From Caldisericota bacterium (GTDB taxonomy: Bacteria > Caldisericota > Caldisericia > B22-G15), in NCBI GenBank assembly GCA_003648245.1, contig QMOO01000031.1:1-10262 (forward strand): DNA of 10,262 bases. Reading direction: 5' to 3'. Under the pieces are notes generated by a model, which did not search any database, was not told where the DNA came from, and saw only the letters and a program-made list of their open reading frames with translations. This document shows, one piece after another, positions 7,011 through 10,262 of the stretch. Within the stretch, counting starts at the first letter, position 1. Every line of letters begins with the position of its first letter. Made by a program: the position numbers and the translations under genes.

Positions 7011-8033
7011 TTAGTGTATTAACCCCTTCTCCTTGTAATACTTTTCTGCTCCTGGATGAAGAGGAATAGCAACACCATCAATAGCTGTTTCAAGTGTTAT
7101 GTCTTTACCCTTTGCATGAACTTTCTCTACAAAGTCTCTATGTTCCCATAACGCCTTTGTTACATTATAAATAAGATCCTCGTCTAAATCAGCGTCACAT
7201 ACCCATTGTGCAAGACATGTGACTGTTGTAACATCCTCATCCTGTCCTTTGTATGTCCCTGCAGGAATTGTTGCAGGTGCATAGTAAGGAACTTCCTCTA
7301 CAAGCTTTTGAACCATTTCTGGAGTTATGTTTACAAGAATAATGTCTTTTGTAGTAGCAAGGGCAACAATACTTGATGTTGGATATCCTGCTGTTACAAA
7401 TGCAGCATCAATCCTTTCATCTTTAAGTGCATCAGTGGCTTCCGAGAATGACATATACTGTGCATCAATGTCATCATATGTTATTCCATGAAGGTTAAGT
7501 ATTGTTCTTGCATCAACTTCTGTTCCACTTCCAACATCGCCTACGGCTACCTTCTTACCTCTTAAATCTTCAACTGTTTTTATTCCAGATTTCTTTAAAG
7601 CAACTATTTGAATTGTTTCTGGATAAAGAGAAGCAATAACTCTCAAATTCTTGATCGGCTCTTTATCCTTAAATATCTCTGTTCCTGTATAAGCCCAATA
7701 AACAACATTATTCTGGGCAAATGCAGATTCAATCTCATGTTTTCCAATTAAGTTACAGTTTGCCACAGATGCTCCACTTGTCTGTGCTGTAGCCACAACA
7801 TCTACGTTGTCATAGTCTGCAAAGTTTGAGACAATTTGTGCAATTGCTCCTCCTACCGGGAAGTATGTTCCCCCAGTTCCTCCCGTTGCAATTCCAAAGA
7901 ATACTTTCTTTACTCCTTCTTCCTGTGGTTTCTCTTCTTCAGGTGCACAGGCAGAGAAGAAAGACAGAGAAACCAAACTTACGGCCAACATCAAAATTAA
8001 CATTATCCCAATAAGTCTCCTGGAACTTACCAT
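7011..8033 (-). CDS. TAXI-family TRAP transporter solute-binding lipoprotein
   Basis: This is the extracytoplasmic receptor that binds the substrate and passes it to the fused permease. The 340-residue product has an Arg-Arg start (SSRRLIG), a hydrophobic core (about 8-26) and a lipobox FSAC with the lipidated Cys29, then an acidic linker EEEKPQEEG. The mature part has the TAXI hallmarks: FFGIATGGTGGTYFPVGGAIA (split about residue 55), ATAQTSGASVANCNLI, IDAAFVTAGYP and the C-terminal IPLHPGAEKYYKEKGL. Known TAXI receptors bind glutamate or dicarboxylate-like ligands, but this one's ligand cannot be read from sequence. I prefer the ATG at 8033 to the GTG just before it (8036) because AGGAGG is 6 nt from the ATG but only 3 nt from the GTG. 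It is first in its operon, driven by the promoter at 8064-8092. Confidence 0.95.
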   Translation of the reverse strand: MVSSRRLIGIMLILMLAVSLVSLSFFSACAPEEEKPQEEGVKKVFFGIATGGTGGTYFPVGGAIAQIVSNFADYDNVDVVATAQTSGASVANCNLIGKHEIESAFAQNNVVYWAYTGTEIFKDKEPIKNLRVIASLYPETIQIVALKKSGIKTVEDLRGKKVAVGDVGSGTEVDARTILNLHGITYDDIDAQYMSFSEATDALKDERIDAAFVTAGYPTSSIVALATTKDIILVNITPEMVQKLVEEVPYYAPATIPAGTYKGQDEDVTTVTCLAQWVCDADLDEDLIYNVTKALWEHRDFVEKVHAKGKDITLETAIDGVAIPLHPGAEKYYKEKGLIH

Positions 8034-8036
8034 CAC

Positions 8037-8046
8037 TCACCTCCTT
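8037..8046 (-). promoter_or_regulatory. Shine-Dalgarno site of the TAXI receptor gene
   Basis: The minus strand reads AAGGAGGTGA, a full match to the 16S anti-Shine-Dalgarno, followed by GTGATG. Spacing from AGGAGG (complement of 8040-8045) favours the second codon, the ATG at 8033, as the start. Confidence 0.85.
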
Positions 8047-8063
8047 GGATTTATCTTTACAAA

Positions 8064-8092
8064 ATTATATATTTTTTACCTAAAGCTGTCAA
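8064..8092 (-). promoter_or_regulatory. Sigma-70/A promoter for the TAXI-TRAP operon
   Basis: The minus strand has TTGACA (complement of 8087-8092), a 17-bp spacer and TATAAT (complement of 8064-8069), a perfect consensus. Transcription should start near 8057, giving a leader of about 20-25 nt with the ribosome site at its end. No operator is obvious apart from the neighbouring divergent promoter. Confidence 0.85.
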
Positions 8093-8105
8093 ATACTAAC
8101 TATAG

Positions 8106-8134
8106 TTGACAAGTCCAACTTTTTAATGTAAAAT
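8106..8134 (+). promoter_or_regulatory. Sigma-70/A promoter for grpE-dnaK
   Basis: TTGACA at 8106-8111, a 17-bp spacer and TAAAAT at 8129-8134 differ from consensus at one base. The start point is predicted near 8141, about 5 bp before the CIRCE operator, the usual layout for HrcA-repressed heat-shock operons. Confidence 0.86.
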
Positions 8135-8145
8135 TTTTCTTGAAA

Positions 8146-8172
8146 TTAGCACTTAAAGGTTTTGAGTGCTAA
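8146..8172 (+). promoter_or_regulatory. CIRCE operator (HrcA binding site)
   Basis: TTAGCACTT - 9 bases - GAGTGCTAA matches the CIRCE consensus TTAGCACTC-N9-GAGTGCTAA with one change, the last base of the left arm. It lies in the transcribed leader between the promoter and grpE. HrcA bound here represses chaperone genes at normal temperature and releases on heat stress. No hrcA gene is in the window. Confidence 0.95.
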
Positions 8173-8174
8173 AA

Positions 8175-8182
8175 AAGGAGGT
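8175..8182 (+). promoter_or_regulatory. Shine-Dalgarno site deciding the grpE start
   Basis: AAGGAGGT begins 3 bases after the CIRCE right arm and lies 3-4 bases before the ATG at 8186, slightly close but strong. The frame extends upstream to a TTG at 8162, which falls in the CIRCE spacer and cannot be a sensible start. Confidence 0.75.
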
Positions 8183-8185
8183 GGT

Positions 8186-8692
8186 ATGACTAAGAGAGAA
8201 GATCTTACCCCGTATCTTATTGAGGTTATAAAGGATAAAGAGAGAAAGATAAAAGAACTTAAAGAAGAGATAAGAGCTCTTTCTTTCCTTATAAAAAAAG
8301 AAAGGAGAGAGTTCAGGCATTTTCAGAAAAAAATCGAGAGAGAGGAAGAAAAAAGAAAACTAAGCCAGAGAGGCGAGATAATATCCTCTCTTCTTAATAT
8401 ACTTGATAGCTTTGAAGGAGCCAAGATAAATTTTAAAGATGAGAAATTAAGAAAAGGACTTGAACTTATAGAGAAACAATTTATAGATTTTTTAAAAAAT
8501 GAAGGAGTGGAGGAGATTGGAAAAACAGGAGAATCCTTTAATCCACACATTCATCAGGTTGTATCCATAGATTTAACCAATGATGAAGAAAAGGACGGCA
8601 AGATAAGCGCTGTTTTAAGGAAAGGTTACAAAATAGGTGATTTACTTTTAAGACCTGCCTATGTCAAGGTATATAAAAAGGAGGTGAACTGA
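8186..8692 (+). CDS. grpE: Nucleotide exchange factor GrpE
   Basis: GrpE is the cytosolic cochaperone that releases ADP from DnaK. The product has 168 residues. A long, very charged N-terminal coiled coil (about 10-62, rich in Lys, Glu and Arg) leads to the four-helix dimer region ([37 protein letters not shown]), then the C-terminal beta domain that contacts Dna[37 protein letters not shown]. The last blocks match the GrpE signature (G..F.P..H.AV....GY....LLRPA.V.V), with His-Gln-Val-Val where HEAV is usual. It is somewhat shorter than E. coli GrpE (197 residues), mainly at the disordered N-terminus. The start is the ATG after the CIRCE and the ribosome site. It is followed 1 nt later by dnaK, whose ribosome site lies inside its 3' end; the two are co-transcribed and heat-regulated by HrcA. 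Confidence 0.96.
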   Translation: MTKREDLTPYLIEVIKDKERKIKELKEEIRALSFLIKKERREFRHFQKKIEREEEKRKLSQRGEIISSLLNILDSFEGAKINFKDEKLRKGLELIEKQFIDFLKNEGVEEIGKTGESFNPHIHQVVSIDLTNDEEKDGKISAVLRKGYKIGDLLLRPAYVKVYKKEVN

Positions 8693-8693
8693 C

Positions 8694-10262
8694 ATGGGAA
8701 GAATCATAGGGATAGACCTTGGTACATCTAACTCTGCTGCTGCAGCTATCATTGGCGGAAAGCCAACAATAATACCTGCTGCAGAAGGAACTTCTCTTGG
8801 AGGAAAAACTGTTCCCTCTGTAGTTGCTTTTACTAAAGATGGGCAACTCCTTGTTGGAGAACCTGCAAGGAGGCAGATGGCTTTAAATCCTGAAGGGACA
8901 GTTACAGGTATAAAGAGAAAGATGGGAACAGACTATAAGGTAAAGATATTTGGAAAAGAATACACCCCTGAACAAATATCAGCTTTTATTCTTCAAAAGA
9001 TAAAAAAGGATGCAGAAGCATTCCTTGGAGAAAAGGTTGAAAAAGCTGTAATAACTGTTCCTGCATATTTTAATGATAATCAGAGACAGGCTACAAAGAA
9101 TGCAGGAAAGATTGCGGGACTTGAGGTTGTAAGGCTTATAAACGAGCCTACTGCTGCAGCTTTTGCATACGGACTTAACAAAAGTGAAGAGGAATTAAAG
9201 ATCCTTGTTTTTGACTTTGGTGGCGGAACCCTTGATGTAACCATAATGGATTTTGGAGAAGGAGTTTTTCAGGTTATCTCAACTGCAGGTGATACCCAGC
9301 TTGGTGGAAGAGATATGGATGAAGCATTGATGAATTATGTCATTGAGCAGTTCAAAAAAGATACAGGAGTCGATTTAAGAGAGGATAAACAAGCTCTTCC
9401 AAGGCTGAGAGAAGCAGTGGAGAAAGCCAAGATTGAACTTTCCAGTGTTCTTGAAACAGAAATAAACCTTCCTTTTATAACAAGCATTGGAAATGAACCA
9501 AGACATCTTGTTATGAGGGTTTCAAGAGCTCTGCTTGAGGAACTTGTAAAGCCCATAGTGGATAAGTGTAGAGGTCCTTTAACCCGCGCCCTTGAAGATG
9601 CAAAACTTGAGCCAAAGGATATAGACAAGATAATCCTTGTAGGTGGACCTACAAGGATGCCAATAGTTCAGAAGTTTATCGAGGATTTCTTTGGCAAACC
9701 CCCTGAGAGGGGAATTGACCCTATGGAGTGTGTGGCTACTGGAGCAGCTATTCAGGCAGGAATAATAGAAGGAAGTGTCAAACAGGAAATAGTTCTTCAG
9801 GATGTTACACCTCTTACTCTTGGAATTGAAACCCTTGGAGGGGTTTTTACGAAGATGATAGAGAGAAATTCCCCTATACCTATAAAGAAAACTCAGGTTT
9901 TCACAACTGCAGCAGACAATCAGACCTCTGTAGAAGTTCACATACTTCAGGGAGAGAGACCGCTTGCCAAAGACAATGTTTCCCTTGGTAGATTTATACT
10001 TGATGGAATCCCACCTGCTCCAAGAGGTGTTCCAAAGATAGAAGTAACCTATGAGATAGATGAGAATGGGATACTCCATGTAACTGCAAAGGATCTCGGA
10101 ACTGGTAAAAGTAAACACATAACAGTAACAAACGCTGTAAGGCTTTCTGAAGAGGAGGAAGAAAAAATGAGAAAAGAGGCAGAAAAATTTGCAGAGGAGG
10201 ATAAAAAGAGGAAGGAAGAGATAGAGTTAAGGAATACTGCTGATCAGATAATTTACACTGGA
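8694..10262 (+). CDS. dnaK: Chaperone DnaK (Hsp70), 3'-truncated by the window edge
   Basis: This ATP-driven chaperone is visible for 523 of probably 600-640 residues. Nucleotide-binding domain motifs: GIDLGTSNS (6-14), the catalytic-type Lys74 in [18 protein letters not shown] (121-134), [26 protein letters not shown] (172-184), [11 protein letters not shown] and LVGGPTRMP (315-323). The linker (366-370) reads IVLQD. The substrate-binding beta domain starts [11 protein letters not shown], and the lid begins near 484 with a charged helix. The domain lacks the roughly 24-residue insert of Gram-negative DnaKs and has [13 protein letters not shown], 4 residues longer than E. coli's AEGDRTTPS; both recall archaeal (Thermoplasma-type) DnaK. 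The ATG at 8694 follows AAGGAGGTGA (8678-8687) with 9 nt from AGGAGG. It is cotranscribed with grpE from the CIRCE promoter. dnaJ may follow, but lies outside. Confidence 0.97.
   Translation, partial: MGRIIGIDLGTSNSAAAAIIGGKPTIIPAAEGTSLGGKTVPSVVAFTKDGQLLVGEPARRQMALNPEGTVTGIKRKMGTDYKVKIFGKEYTPEQISAFILQKIKKDAEAFLGEKVEKAVITVPAYFNDNQRQATKNAGKIAGLEVVRLINEPTAAAFAYGLNKSEEELKILVFDFGGGTLDVTIMDFGEGVFQVISTAGDTQLGGRDMDEALMNYVIEQFKKDTGVDLREDKQALPRLREAVEKAKIELSSVLETEINLPFITSIGNEPRHLVMRVSRALLEELVKPIVDKCRGPLTRALEDAKLEPKDIDKIILVGGPTRMPIVQKFIEDFFGKPPERGIDPMECVATGAAIQAGIIEGSVKQEIVLQDVTPLTLGIETLGGVFTKMIERNSPIPIKKTQVFTTAADNQTSVEVHILQGERPLAKDNVSLGRFILDGIPPAPRGVPKIEVTYEIDENGILHVTAKDLGTGKSKHITVTNAVRLSEEEEEKMRKEAEKFAEEDKKRKEEIELRNTADQIIYTG

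Noticed and set aside
8093..8120. Small imperfect inverted repeat GTTGAC-AAG-TCCAAC as an extra operator
   Set aside because: It has mismatches and overlaps the -35 box; the match is too weak to separate from chance.
8162..8185. TTG at 8162 as the grpE start
   Set aside because: It falls in the CIRCE spacer, has no ribosome site and adds only residues encoded by the operator.
9579..10118. 179-residue open frame on the minus strand opposite dnaK
   Set aside because: It is antisense to strongly conserved DnaK sequence, Ser/Tyr/Cys-rich, lacks a ribosome site and resembles no family I know.

Overview
The window looks like a stretch of an AT-rich bacterial chromosome. Bacterial traits are sigma-70/sigma-A type promoters (TTGACA-N17-TATAAT or TAAAAT), strong Shine-Dalgarno sites (AAGGAGGTGA), a CIRCE heat-shock operator, a lipoprotein signal peptide and GrpE. 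The proteins are rich in Lys, Glu and Ile, and the genes are tightly packed, often overlapping; both fit an anaerobic, possibly thermophilic lineage. I cannot name the phylum from sequence alone. There are no mobile elements, CRISPR arrays, tRNA or rRNA genes. Coding is nearly continuous; the largest non-coding gap is about 150 bp.

Region 1 (3-3287, plus strand) is the end of a compact operon: glyA (serine hydroxymethyltransferase, 5' end outside the window), a small two-CBS-domain protein, a CPA2-type cation/proton antiporter made of the membrane domain only, and a small Roadblock/LC7-fold protein. The first three genes overlap by 4 and 1 nt. The free CBS protein is a plausible in-trans regulator of the antiporter.

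Region 2 (3288-8033, minus strand) is a TAXI-type TRAP transporter operon read from right to left: lipoprotein substrate receptor, DUF1850 protein, fused 4TM/12TM permease, then an NAD(P)-dependent dehydrogenase of the 2,4-diaminopentanoate dehydrogenase/DapB-like type. A terminator-like hairpin lies between the receptor and DUF1850. Its T-run ends 2 nt before the DUF1850 start codon, so it probably works as a leaky attenuator that keeps receptor mRNA above permease mRNA. The dehydrogenase suggests that the imported substrate is an amino acid or a related compound. This operon converges on region 1 with zero bases between the two stop codons.

Region 3 (about 8040-8185) is a divergent control region. 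Near-perfect promoters point left (TAXI operon) and right (grpE-dnaK), with -35 boxes only 13 bp apart. A CIRCE operator (HrcA site) lies just past the predicted rightward start point.

Region 4 (8186-10262, plus strand) holds grpE and the first 523 codons of dnaK. The DnaK has the short (monoderm/archaeal-type) nucleotide-binding domain, a 4-residue insertion near residue 35 and other features that I recall from Thermoplasma-type archaeal DnaKs. Its interdomain linker also differs from the usual VLLLD.
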